From: Dysidea avara
Taxonomy: Eukaryota; Porifera; Demospongiae; Dictyoceratida; Dysideidae
Direction: 5' to 3'
Length of the DNA: 64,000 nt
Assembly: GCF_963678975.1 (NCBI RefSeq)
Contig: NC_089274.1
Location: 7,594,143-7,658,142 of the forward strand
Made by a program: the position numbers and the translations under genes. The notes below the pieces were generated by a model. That model saw only the letters and a program-made list of their open reading frames with translations. It was not told the origin of the DNA and made no database searches. Below are positions 44,111-55,250 of this stretch, piece after piece. Numbering within the stretch: the stretch's first letter is position 1; the number at the start of each line of letters is the position of its first letter.

Positions 44111-44493
44111 TTTTCATATGGGTAAGGTATCTAATCTACCTGTACAATAATTTTTAAATTTAGGCTGCACAATATATTATGGGATTTCAGGGGTGTAGCT
44201 ACAATGTAGGCAGGTGAGGCAGTTGCCTCACCAAAATATTGTTGATTGAACTGACACAGGCACATTATTAAAATAATTTCAAATGTGATATATAAAGAGT
44301 AAATTTAAAAATGATCATCATTGCAACTTTTGTGGCTGAATGTTGGATAAGGTACAGTACAGGTGAATTGCAAGTACCAATTTTTCCTAATTTACAATGA
44401 AGCGATGCAAGTACTTCTGAATTAAATGTGCATGTGTGTATTAAAGTGATGCTGTACATGCATTAGTACAATATTTATGGTTCATTCATTTAG

Positions 44494-45578
44494 TGTCTTC
44501 CACTCGTTTGTGGTCAGCAAAAGGAGTTACAATTTTAGCAGCTTTTATTTTATTAGCACTGGTGGTTGGATTTATGCTGGGCAAGCATGAATGCAAAAGC
44601 GAGCTAGATGAGCAGAGTAAAACTCTTAAAAATGAGCAGAGTAAAATATGTAAAAGTGAGCTCAATGAACAGAGTAGAAGATGCAAAAGTGAGCTAGATA
44701 AACAGAATAAAACTCTTAAAGATGAACAGAGTAGATGGTGTAAAAGCAAGATAGATGAACAGAGTGAAACACTTAAAGATGAACAAAGTAGAATATGTAA
44801 AAGTGAGTTAGATGAGCAGAGTAAAACTCTTAAAGATGAGCAGAGTAAAATGTGTAAAAGTGAACTAGATGAACAGAGTAGAGGATGTAAAAGCAAGCTA
44901 GATGAGCAGAGTAAAACTCTTAAAGATGAGCAGAGTAAAATGTGTAAAAGTGAACTAGATGAACAGAGTAGAGGATGTAAAAGCAAGCTAGATGAGCAGA
45001 GTAAAACTCTTAAAGATGAGCAGAGTAAAATGTGTAAAAGTGAACTAGATGAACAGAGTAGAGGATGTAAAAGCAAGCTAGATGAGCAGAGTAAAACTCT
45101 TAAAGATGAGCAGAGTAGAATATGTAAAAGCGAGCTGGATGAGCAGAGTAGAAGGTGTAAAAGTGAGTTAGACGAGCAGAGTAGAAGATGTAAAAGTGAA
45201 CTAGATGATCAGAGTAGAAGATGCAAAGGCGAGCTAAAGGAAATCAATAGAGCTCAGGAAGTTATAACTGCCCAAGTGAAATTAATTATGAACTGGAAGA
45301 AATCAACAAAAGAGTTTATAAGAGCAACAAATGAATATATTGAAGATGTGGTACAATATTGTGAATTAAAAGAAAAGGGAGGATGGTTTGATTCATTAAG
45401 TGATGCAGAAATGTATACTATGAATAGGATAAAAGAAAAATTTGGAGATGTTAACATTCCTGCAAAAGACGTTAGGGTTATCTTGGTTGACATAACAGAT
45501 CGGTTAAAACAAACTTTCGACAGAACTCTATCAGAACTTGAAGATGCTTTGCATGACTTGCCATGGAAAATACAGTGA
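44494..45578 (+). CDS. Single-pass membrane protein with Cys-bearing hendecad coiled coil
   Basis: An open frame of about 360 codons preceded by ttcattcatttag, a good 3' splice site, and lacking an in-frame ATG nearby. It is therefore probably the main exon of a gene whose start lies in an upstream exon. Residues about 12-30 form a membrane anchor (GVTILAAFILLALVVGFMLG). About residues 33-250 are repeats of the types CKSELDEQSRG and KTLKDEQSKM. Spacing is 11+11+8, a 30-residue period, and 90-bp DNA units near 44821, 44911, 45001 and 45091 are almost identical. Fifteen cysteines sit at equivalent repeat positions. A non-repetitive C-terminal domain (residues about 255-361) is helical and contains WFDSLSDAEMYTMNRIKEKF. 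A long rod oligomerised by disulfides is a reasonable inference. I do not recognise the family. Confidence 0.75.
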
Positions 45579-45785
45579 ATGAAGCAGCAGCAAGAAAATT
45601 TAAGTGATCAAGAAATACAAAAAATTTTGATGAACATTAATAAAGATTGGAAAGAAGAATTCGGCCAAGCACAAAAAGCAACCACTAGAAACCCATGGAA
45701 GGAAATTTTACGTCATGTGTCTGACTTTCTACAAAGCACATTTGTATATACATTTAATACAGTGTGGTCTATCTTAAAAACCTAG
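45579..45785 (+). CDS. In-frame continuation after a TGA, 68 codons
   Basis: Directly after the TGA ending the coiled-coil frame, the same phase resumes with ATG and runs 68 codons to TAG. It encodes a polar helical segment (MKQQQENLSDQEIQKILMNI) and an amphipathic end (FLQSTFVYTFNTVWSILKT). It looks like the original C-terminus cut off by a nonsense change, or reached by readthrough. Confidence 0.45.
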   Translation: MKQQQENLSDQEIQKILMNINKDWKEEFGQAQKATTRNPWKEILRHVSDFLQSTFVYTFNTVWSILKT

Positions 45786-45899
45786 TGCATAGTCTAATGA
45801 TAGTAGTATTGCTACAATGTCGCTCAAAGTTTTGCATCACCATTGTACATGTCCTTGTTCTATATCATAAACCAATTGAATTACAATTATATATTTTAC

Positions 45900-45927
45900 A
45901 CCACACACACACACACACACACACACA
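45900..45927. repeat. (CA)n run
   Basis: Preceded by acaattatatattttacacc, the same block that precedes the longer CA run at 47736. Both may mark the same repeat end. Confidence 0.8.
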
Positions 45928-46069
45928 TGCGCGACTTGGACTTGAAAGGAAGCCATCCAATGGATTATGCTTGTCCTGAAGAATCTCACAGCCAATCATT
46001 GACAGCGGGATGAGCAGGTAGTTATACACTTATGTCTAGACATTCTTAAAAACCATTGGCAAGTATCAC

Positions 46070-46247
46070 AATGGAAGGGTTTAGATTGAGAGTGTGGTCC
46101 ACCCAGTAAATTCTCCAGCCCTTCAGTAATTAATCATTTGCATAGACATCTGTCTTGAGTTTGATGGTACCATGAGTCACTAATGGAGAAGTTCTCAAAA
46201 TCCTGTTTAACTTTATTACTCCATCTTAACTTCACACCATAGGCAGG
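46070..46247 (-). pseudogene. Endonuclease/RT LINE C-terminal piece (distal half)
   Basis: The minus strand encodes YGVKLRWSNKVKQDFENF and ISDSWYHQTQDRCLCK. This resembles the RW.D.V..DL......WY..AQDR tail of animal endonuclease-reverse-transcriptase LINEs. It joins in sense to 47464-47690 once the intervening hAT element is removed. Confidence 0.7.
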
Positions 46248-47455
46248 CAGACTTGGGGTCAAATACATGAGTGTTTGTATTTAATTGCAATTAAATATAT
46301 ACAAATTTTGAGTAATTGTATTTGTAGTTTAGAAACTGTAATTAAATACTTTCCTAATGTATTTAAATACGTACAACTACTTCAAATACTTTTACCAAAA
46401 TAGGATCGTAAATTTAGCTGAATCTTTGATCATAAGTGATGTCATTTGATATCAGGAGTCAGAGCCCCCAACCAAGAAAATGCCATTTTCAATGATTTGA
46501 TAGCTATTAGATGAGACAGTATATACTAGTGTCCATTTGATTCTACTTGGGGTACTTAGAGATAATGAGTTACTCTCTAGAATTCCTATGGATATAATTG
46601 CACGAAAATAACAAGGAGAAAACATCCTGACCACCTGGCAGACTCCTGTAAGCGTTCGAGTGTAAATCGGATGGTTGCAGGTTCGAGGCTACCTAGGTCC
46701 AGTCATGGATTTTTTCTCCTTTCTCCAATTTTCAAACACACTTTAAGTAGCTAAAGTCTTTGAGCAGGCTGTAGGACCAGGTGTCCTGCAGACCTTCAGC
46801 ACTTGTGCTGTAAAGCATTATTAAATAAATAAAAATTCTAATACTATTGCTTCCAATGACATCACTTCAGTTCAATGGTCGAAGAAGATTTACAGTCACC
46901 ATGCTTACCACAAGAGAAGGATCCACTTATGTTTTAGAAACTAAATGTTCCCTGTTGGCTAAATGAGCAACCCAAATTTTGTATGTGCCAACTTTGTATG
47001 CACCCACTTTTCAGTATTTTGCACAAAATAATATTTTAATCCGAGAGATGCAGGCTAACAGATAAAAGATTGATGTTGATTTATATAGTAGACGCAATCA
47101 ATAGCACACAATACACATACACTCCCTGTACATACATAGAGCTAACATGTTGCCTTACTGCTTAATAGCAGTAGTTATATATAGTAACAACGATATTATG
47201 TTTATAGATTAGAAGACAACATGTGTAAAGTGTAGATAGACAATTAAGTGGTTGAGTCACTAAGTATTTGAAATTATATTTAAATACTTTAGAAAGTATT
47301 TGTATTTAAATACTTTAGAAAGTATTTGTATTTAAATACTTTAGAAAGTATTTGTATTTAAATACTGTCCTGACAAAATATTTGCAATCATATTTGTATT
47401 TGGAAAATGTCTATTTGTAATTAAATACTATACACTGTATATTACCCCAAGTCTG
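46248..47455. mobile_element. hAT-type element, 1208 bp including a nested SINE
   Basis: Ends CAGACTTGGGGT and ACCCCAAGTCTG. The flanks taggcagg (46240-46247) and tgggcagg (47456-47463) are an 8-bp duplication with one mismatch. Subterminal regions are full of gtatttaaatac/gtatttgtatttaaatac blocks, a composition I associate with a widespread animal hAT MITE type. 47278-47365 contains a 28-bp block (tatttaaatactttagaaag...) repeated in tandem. Confidence 0.85.
46529..46845 (+). mobile_element. tRNA-like SINE nested in the hAT element
   Basis: gtccatttgattctacttgg, then tcctgaccacctggcagact, a B-box-like ggttcgaggctacc, a T-rich stretch, and a tail ending attaaataaataaaaatt. It matches the copies at 34985-35436. 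Confidence 0.8.
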
Positions 47456-47463
47456 TGGGCAGG

Positions 47464-47690
47464 GCATGTCTGAGGCAGCTATCCAAATAAAATCCTTTTT
47501 GGTATGTGATTCTCAGACATGCATGCAACATGACCCAACCACCTGTGCTTAACCAAGCTTAATAGAATATTAATGCCAACAGACTCTCGCATACCAAAAC
47601 GTTCAGCCAACTGACTAGTAGTGATGTGCTGCACCCATTGCACAGTCCTTCCAATGCCCATAATACATATAATACACCGACGATGAAAAA
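47464..47690 (-). pseudogene. Endonuclease/RT LINE C-terminal piece (proximal half)
   Basis: The minus strand encodes VQWVQHITTSQLAERFGM, VKHRWLGHVACMSENHIPKR and ILFGWLPQTCP. This is the typical ....WLGHV.RM....IPK..L.G block of animal endonuclease-reverse-transcriptase ORFs. It is the upstream partner of 46070-46247. Confidence 0.8.
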
Positions 47691-47735
47691 GTCTCTAACT
47701 TTCTGTCCGATTAAATTGCAATTATATATTTTACA

Positions 47736-47803
<68 letters not shown>
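47736..47803. repeat. (CA)n microsatellite
   Basis: An uninterrupted CA run following ttaaattgcaattatatatt. Confidence 0.95.
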
Positions 47804-47808
<5 letters not shown>

Positions 47809-48289
47809 AGCTGCTGTATACATGCACCCCTACCTATTAGTAGGGCAGATTTTAGAAAATTTGGGGACAGGCTGGACAAAAGTACCAAACTTTTTTGCTA
47901 GTTTATGAGTATCCATTAAACATTTTTTGTTAGGATCTAAATTCAATTAATGTCCTGAGTCAATTAATTGCTGGTGACTGTACTATTAGAATTGTTTTAA
48001 TGCATTTTCACCACCATTGTATTTAAATAATGTTAAAACAACTGTGTCATCATGTTGTAAACGAATAAATGTGTACAAATACTATATTCTGTGTATACAA
48101 GAGAATAACAGTCAACTTTTTCATTATTTTACAAAAAATTAAAGTGATGAACTGAATGTTAATCATGGTTCTCAAGTAAACCCATTACATTTGCAAAGAT
48201 CAGTACATGACCAAGTGGTTTCTTACAACTACATATAGTGCCACACCCCTTTTCACTTTTACAACTGTACTTCACCAGCTCCATGCATG
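47804..48289. other. Intergenic, no feature seen
   Basis: AT-rich sequence without open frames or repeats that I can support. Confidence 0.45.
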
Positions 48290-50650
48290 CAATGTAAGCT
48301 ATTGGCTGGGTATACAGTCCAAACAGGGTTCCACTCTTTTTGCATTTATCACCATTTCCATCCCCTTGACTCTGGAGTAGGCTACTAGTAGTGCAAACAC
48401 TAGCTTAATGAGTGGCTCTTTTTGCATGCTGCAATACGACATCTGATGTTGGTAGAATATTTTCCATTGCTTTGTTTTCACAGCAAAACTACTCCATCCT
48501 GGCAATAGAACTGTATATCTTTCCAGCATCTCAAAGTGTATAGATTCCATATCAAAGTTTGTAAATGGCTTCAATGCTACCTGGGAAATGAAAATGCTGT
48601 TGTAACTTCTGGAAAACTATTCCAAGCTTTCCAGGCCCTCCTAGACCATGTGCACCAGGCAGGTCCTCAGCCCTTTCTTCATGATCAATGCATCAGCCAT
48701 GTGAACAACAACTCTTGTATCTGCTTCCTCATGGTAGCATAGCTTGTGTAGTACTATTTGTCAACACAACTGAGCCATCAGTAATGAAAGCTTCTTTGCT
48801 ATCACGCCTATCAGGATACTTGAATGACATGTGACAGATAGAATCTTAAACAGTTCTTATTTGTTTCATCACACAAGAACTCCTTTCAATTAGTTAGTAC
48901 TTTTTTCTTTCCTGCCACTTTCTGTCTAATAGCCTGATCTCAAAGACTATTGTGTGTGTCCCACACTAGATCAAGTCATGAACAGTTTTCCAGTTGTCTG
49001 ACAAGATGAGGTATAAAGACTAAATCTGCATATTCATCAAATGTAGCTATATTTGCTGCACCATCAACAACAGTTACATCAAGAACACAATGAGGCTCTG
49101 GTTGGTCATATTCTGGTAATAAGTTTAGTAGATCAATCAGCCTCAGTTTACCATTATCAGATGAGGCTGGATTTTAATTCATGCTTGAAGAATGTTGGCA
49201 TATCACACCTTCCTTGTTTTTCACTGCAATGTTAAGTCATAAAAACAATGACACATCATTTTTCAGGTTTTCAACATTCGTGCATTGTTTTGATTTTGTC
49301 TTCTGTTTTGAGCTTTGAATAAGCGAGATATTCTTTGGATCATACTAGTACAATCAACCAATACAGATTTGTAGTAACCATCGAATTACTCTTTCCCCAA
49401 ACTACAAACTGTGTCCAACTGACCTGCCTATCACAATTCCCATGTCCATGTTGAACAGTTTTCAAATTGATCCTTAAGAATGAAGTTTCCATGTCTTCAT
49501 ATGCTTCCACTAAAGAAATAACTTGTGATTTAAAAGTAGTTTGAGTTGAATATCCTTCATCATGACAAAAATTGTTTTTCAAAAGCTGCTATTCAAATTT
49601 TCAAATTCTTCTATTAGTTGTGCTTGTTCTGGTTCAGCAATAGCCAGCCATTACCTGATAGCAACAGGGCTCTGCATGAGTCCAGTAGCACCACAAGACC
49701 CTTTTGTTTTTGATAAGTGGATATTGGTGAGAAACTTTTTTTTTTGTTTTCTGAATAACCCAATGACTATTTTCATAAAATTCATTGTTCATTGATGTAG
49801 ACAAATTTTCCATGTCACGAATGTGCACAAACACCCAGTGATAGTGAGACAAAAACCCATGGCACGGTTTGTTTTAGAGAATCATGGTAAATGGAAAATT
49901 CCCAGTGTGCTCTGACAAAAATTACATCTATTAGTTCCAAGTTGAATACACTGTCCCAATATACAGACATTGGACTGGTTTTCCTAATTTCCACTCTTGT
50001 TTGAAATCAATTAAATGAATCATTTGTTTGTGAGAAAGCCTTATCTTGTAGTATCGCTAATGCTAATACACTAATTTGACAAGCATTTCTCATCTTTTTT
50101 CGATACGCTACATTGAGAAAACTCTTTACAGTAGGAATGGCTTTGTGGAGTACTATTGGAGAGTACCTTAATGGGTCTGGATGGGTATCTGCACTGACAC
50201 AAGCTGGTGCGGCATCAACAAATACTATGTGAAGGCCACCCATCATATCCACATATTTGTCTTCATCATGTATATCTGGCCATTTCCATTGCACTAACTT
50301 GGCTAAAGCAAGTAGTTAAGCGTCAAAAGCTATAGCGGAAATCTGACCAGGGTTTGGAATTGTATAGCTTGAGTTTGTACTGTGATTCCATGTTTTACCA
50401 TTGCTCCAGGTGCTGTATACTCATAGAACAAAGCCATTAACTGAATAATGCTTGTGCAGGTACATGGCTTCAACTTTATATATGCATGATATGCAGCCCG
50501 TGATATCTGTTCTTCTTTATCAAATTCATCTTTGTTTATAGCTTCCCTGGCATCATGTTCCAGCCAATTGTGTTCAGTCTGCACTGCCTCATTGAAATGT
50601 TTATGAGGCAATAAATGTGGATTAGCTAGTTGGATTATGGGAAACTACAA
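48290..50650 (-). pseudogene. Dead, near full-length copy of an uncharacterised repetitive gene
   Basis: Reading the minus strand across many frameshifts gives, in order: AVQTEHNWLEHDAREAINKD, HGITVQTQAIQF, LVQWKWPDIHDEDKYV, MMGGLHI, FWYLILELEILV, VHIRDMENLS, ENSHWVIQKTKKK, AEPEQAQLIEEFENL, HDEGYSTQTTFKSQV, PEPHCVLDVTVVDGAAN, IATFDEYADLVFIPHLVRQL, HEEADTRVVVHMADAL, LERYTVLLP and ENKAMENILPTSDVVLQHAK. I recall the same string of motifs (QWKWPD, GGLH, FDEYA..VF.PH, HEEADTR) from many hypothetical proteins of sponges, cnidarians and other invertebrates, where it behaves as a repetitive, probably transposon-related family without known function. This copy carries numerous stops and phase changes. 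Confidence 0.75.
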
Positions 50651-51670
50651 CACCTTCCTTTTCAAAACAATAGAGCTTTTTTGCACCAGAACACAATGAA
50701 AGTACAATGCACACAGGTAATGTAAACTACTCTAATAGGACAGTCACAAGCTGTTAATTAAGTTAGAGCATTAATTGAATTTGGATCCTAGCAAAAAAAA
50801 AATTTAATATATCATCACACAAAGTTTGGTGCTTTTATCCAGCGTGTCCCCATTTCATCAAAAATGGCCATTTATCTGCCCTACTATATAGGCCACCTAC
50901 ACACAACTCACTAGCAATCAATGTTATAGTTTTAGTATCAAGTTTCTGACTCATGTCCCTAGTGGCCGGGGGATAGTGATGAAAAACAGTGATGGCTGTA
51001 ATGTAACTTATGTATACTACTCTAGCTATATAATGTATACAGTCAAACCTCTCTAATCTGATGCTCAATGGGAGCCATAAATTTTGCTGGATTAAGGAGG
51101 ATGTTGGATTATCTAGTCACCTTTATACAATGGCGTCTTTACAAGAGATAAATGATGCCTGGATTATTGTTTCCAGCTCAGTCCGTGAGTCCAGTCTGTG
51201 AAATATAATTGTCCAATCCATGAATAATGGTGAATTTTACATTAACAGCAAGTGTAAACGTCTATAGTAATTTTAACATTACTTCTGCAAGTTTCAAAAG
51301 GATACCATGTATATATATAGGTCATGAGATCATATATATATATATATACAAAAACAGCCAAGCTGTGAAAAAAGGGTGTGGCCCCCAAAAGCCAGGATGA
51401 AAAAAGATGTGAAATCCAAGGTGGCAGCCAAGAAATGGCTGTGACAGTAGGTTAATGGCAAAAATTTTAATAACAACAATTCAGGTAAATTTGTGTTGCT
51501 TCTCCAAGTTTCACTAGAATTCAGCACCAAATTCACCTGAATTGTCATTATTAAAATTTTTGTCATTAACTTACCATCACAGTCATCTCATTTCCATTAC
51601 CAATACAAATAGCTATATAGAAGGAAAAAAGTGACTGCATGGATCTGGTAAAACTGGTCTTATCACCCAT
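50651..51670. other. Intergenic with minor repeats
   Basis: One CTCTAATAGAG-like motif (ctactctaataggacagtca, 50728-50747), a pogo-like end at 51041 (tacagtcaaacctctctaat), a (TA)n run at 51331-51348, and an inverted pair near 51456-51487 and 51528-51570 (ttaatggcaaaaattttaat). No gene. Confidence 0.45.
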
Positions 51671-52109
51671 GTACCGTATATGACCGTATTAAAGCCGGGC
51701 TCAAATACACGCAGGAGCTCAAATATACTCCGGGTACAGCTAGTGGACTGTCATAATAAACGCCCGGGCTCATTTAAACGCCGGGGTGCTAATGATATGC
51801 ACTGAAAGAGGTTCTAAACTCGTGTCAGCTGCTAACTATACAGTGATGTCTCGTCACCAGTCTTATGATGTCTTGTCTTGTTCGACTATGCCTTCTCTTC
51901 TGGTGATGGTCATAGCGTATTTATCGTGGTTATTGTCATCTTTCCGCCCGACTTCCAATGTTTCACCCAGCAGAGGAGTCCAAATGGGTTTATGTACGTG
52001 ATGGGCTATGGATTTCGTATTTCGTAGGTACTTGTACTGGCACTTATCATTCTCAACGAGTGGCTAGTAAGAAATAGGCAGGTTATATAGAGCCGGTACC
52101 GGTTACACT

Positions 52110-52600
52110 GCAAGGGGGTGTCACTCAGGCTCTTGCTGTAGGTCGATCTGCGACCGCGGTCAAACTCTAAGTCAACGGTCAAGGCCACTAAATAGCTTTT
52201 ACAGTGGGTCTAGGGTCAAGACGATACGGAAGGTTCGAAACCCACAATCGAAAACTATACGTAGCTATTATCAAGTTTACGGGATTATACGTAACTCACA
52301 AGAAGTAAGGATCTCTAAGAAGATGTTTTAAAGCTCCAACAGGCATTTCGCCGTAGATCTTTCTCTCCCAGCCGCTGGTAGCACGCACTAAGAAAATATT
52401 ATACTAGGTTACAAGCGCAGGTGCGTATAGGAAAATCGAGAAATAAGTGCAGGTCAAAAGTTTGACAAGAAACGCTCAAGTCACAGGACAAAGACGATAA
52501 ACGCTGCAAGTCAAGGGTCAAGGTGAAATTTTCCCCGGTCAAGACTTTGACCGCGGTCGCAGATCTACCTACAGCGTGAGCCGACGTGACACCCCCTTGC
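52110..52600. mobile_element. Nested MITE, 491 bp
   Basis: Ends GCAAGGGGGTGTCACTCAGG and, from the right, GCAAGGGGGTGTCACGTCGG. Inverted similarity continues through gctgtaggt-gatctgcgacc and gcggtcaaa, about 55 bp in all. A 3-bp act lies on both sides. gaccgcggtca is itself palindromic. Confidence 0.8.
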
Positions 52601-52684
52601 ACTATTTTGCCGGCAGTGGAGGGTATAATACTTAGAATGTTACGTGCATTTAAAAAAAACTTGTACAAAAAACATAAGAAAGCG

Positions 52685-52790
52685 AAAAAAAAAGTTGTCT
52701 AAGCGAGGGTTCGAACCCGCGCATCCGTACTCATAAGCAATGTTTGTAGCTAACGATTATACACCCCCTGTTATACCACCGGTGCTGCAG
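52685..52790 (-). other. tRNA-like / pol III promoter-like stretch
   Basis: The minus strand has a perfect B-box core (gcgggttcgaaccctcg) and, about 45 bases 5', a weak A-box-like tataatcgttagctac. Stems do not pair well enough for a functional tRNA, and no acceptor stem forms. Probably a tRNA-derived fragment. Confidence 0.35.
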
Positions 52791-53415
52791 TTAGTCACAT
52801 TATTTAGTTTCTACGTTATAAACATCCGACTGAAGTGACTTCTATATATAACAAGAGTGAAGAAGAAACCAAAGCTGAACCCTAGCCTACCCCTAACGCT
52901 AAGGAACTACTTTTCGCATCCCCTAAAGTTCAATGCTCGGGGCAACCTACTAGTGCCGGCACAATAGCCGTTAGTGTTTGCAAACCGGTACCGGCTAAAT
53001 ATACACTTCGTAAGAGGCAAACGCCCGGGTCCAAATTAATGCCGGTCTTGTTTAAACGCCGGGTCAAAAATGGTTTATAGGAAATAAACGCCCGGGCTTC
53101 TATACGGTCATATACGGTAAGCAGATTTGATTTTTCCATAGCTACATGAACAACTATCAAATTTCACAATCAAAATCAAACTAGACTTGAGTTGCCTATT
53201 TTTCCCAAGCCCAGTGGCAATCTGTATGTGTGGTGCGGGGCCTTAATGAAGTTCTGGTCAGCCTGGCATGGCTGTACAGCTCCGTGGTGTTGAATAAAGA
53301 CCTGTGTTGTAAATTTCCTCAAGCCAGTTTTGAGACCTGATTGGTCCATATTAACTTGGCCCAATTCATCGTTACGCTTTAATTAATTCTTCTTCAATTT
53401 TTTTATTAATACTGA

Positions 53416-53655
53416 AAGTGAAGTGCTATTACGCTTCGTTTTTAGCTATGTTCAGCCTATTACATAATAGTCACTACATGAAGAACCTCTGCAATCAATC
53501 CATTCGCAACAAAATACTCAGATGATTCCCATTGTGCATTGAGTGAGGAAGCCATCACGCTACTGCAAATCAACACCTTTTACTGACAGCAAAGATAAAT
53601 GGGTCACAAAGGAGGACACAGAAAGCAGCAAAGAAGCATGTAAAGTGTACTTCAA
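53416..53655. repeat. Diverged third copy of the 31.6/42.7-kb element
   Basis: Recognisable blocks: tagctatgttcagcctatta, gcaatcaatccattcgcaac, ggaagccatcacg, gggtcacaaaggaggacaca and aaagtgtac. Confidence 0.55.
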
Positions 53656-55250
53656 ACAGCCTTGATGTGTTCATCGCACCAGATGATTGTATACAATAAC
53701 TGGACTGGACTGGTGGACTCTGGTACTTTCCCAGTTTTAATCAAATATTTTGGCAACTGGTTAGTCTCACATAGTTAGACCACTCCCCTACACATAAAGA
53801 AACCCACACACAAACAAAAGAAAGATCATGCCAACATTTCCCAGCTTCAGCTATGTACAGAGGTCCTAATAGTTCTTGCATGTTCAACAAATCTAAAATG
53901 GAAGTCACATGCGGTAAATAATCAATTTGATTGGTTGAAATCTTGTGCACGTGATTTTGCTTGTTATTGCTGTCATGCAAAAACTACTAGAACTCTGTAT
54001 CAGCTATGCAATAGCAAGACAGTTAACTGTCACCTCTTAATTTAACTGGCTCCATGACTATAACTTGTAGGATACTTGACTACTACAAATATACATGTAC
54101 CCTGTATAGTTTGTACTTCGAGTTCATGATAAGCCTTATTAGCTGTAAGTCATTGAAGTCTAAGTCCTTGTAATTAGGTTAGGTATGCCCAAATATGTGC
54201 TAAAATGAAAAACAAAAAAAACTGAGTTCCAGTAGTCCAGTCCAGTGTTTGTATACAACCACCCCAGATAGTTTCAAACATTATTTGCATGCAATATATT
54301 ACATTGCTGGGAATCTTTAAATAACCATATCATAAGCAACTTTTGTAGCAGCTTTAAAATTATTACTAAGACCTCATAACCTTAATTATTAGTTTCTCAT
54401 CCTCCTGTACTCAAAACAGCAGTGCGGGAGGGCAGATTTTTATTTTATTTTTTACTAACTAGATAGCTGAATTAGCTAGTTAAAATGACTCAAAATGCAA
54501 TTTTCTTAGACTGTACCAACTATAAAAGGTGCTAATTGGCCTCCCTTAGCTACCAGTGGTGCAAAAATTCCTTGATGAGGTAAGAAAAGTGGTGATGTGG
54601 GCAGGGATGAGAAACTAAATTTATGTACATGTGGCCTAACAATAAATAACTTGTATAATTTTAATCCACCACAGGTCCATATTGTGGATCAAGTTATTGT
54701 TTGTCATTGTTAGTAATTATTCCACAACTAGATTTGAAAACCCTTTTGCAAATGAAAATCACTGTGCTGGCAATGCGTCCATAAGCTCAGAATTCCTAAA
54801 TTGAACTACATACAAGCCTGTTAAAAGACTTATAGCAGGTCATTTAAAAGTTCAACACTAAGAATATTTAAGTTTCCAAATTTCCAAAAAGTTCACCCTA
54901 AAATTATCAAGTCCTACCTAGTGTCAAACAAGTTCACAAGATGATAGTAGGTCAACAAAACGTGCCATGCTTTGATTAGTCATATTCCAAGACAAGCAAA
55001 ACTGACCAACTTTTTTTTTAATACCTTGGGTTTTAAGATCCTTAAATTATATGCTGTGTACCTCTCTATCTCTCATCTCCTAGCTACACTAATATGCATG
55101 TATATGGCAGCTCCAAAACTGAAAGTATAGCTGAAACATCTGCACCAGAGCAGAGCTCAGTAATGAAACAGCAAACCCTGAAGTATGAAGCTGTTACTGT
55201 AATAACATGAACAATGATAGTAAGAATAATTAGACGTATGTGGCATCTAA
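53656..55250. other. Intergenic; last part shared with the 62.4-kb region
   Basis: No gene seen. 55085-55250 (atggcagctccaaaactgaa, atctgcaccagagcag, atgaaacagcaaaccctgaa) matches 62430-62530 and 63040-63070. This shows that the carboxypeptidase 3' flank was duplicated with the genes. Confidence 0.6.

Larger units (their letters stand above)
51674..53117. mobile_element. TIR element, about 1.44 kb, TA duplication
   Basis: CCGTATATGACCGTATTAAA at the left and CCGTATATGACCGTATAGAA read from the right. Both sides then contain acgcccgggc blocks (51757, 53029 and 53091). TA lies on both sides. The interior holds a second element and a tRNA-like stretch. Frames inside (for example 51786-52001) are not recognisable. 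Confidence 0.75.

Noticed and set aside
44486-45076. 196-codon Leu/Ser-rich frame on the minus strand
   Set aside because: It is the antisense shadow of the repetitive coiled-coil gene; its cssl-type repeats mirror the plus-strand units.
47559-47901. Frames containing long His/Thr or Val/Cys runs
   Set aside because: They are translations of the (CA)n microsatellite.
51786-52001. Possible captured gene fragment inside the 51.7-kb element
   Set aside because: The frame is short, has no family match I can name, and no splice signals.
52685-52790. Functional tRNA gene on the minus strand
   Set aside because: The B box is good, but the T, anticodon and acceptor stems do not pair; kept only as a tRNA-like stretch.
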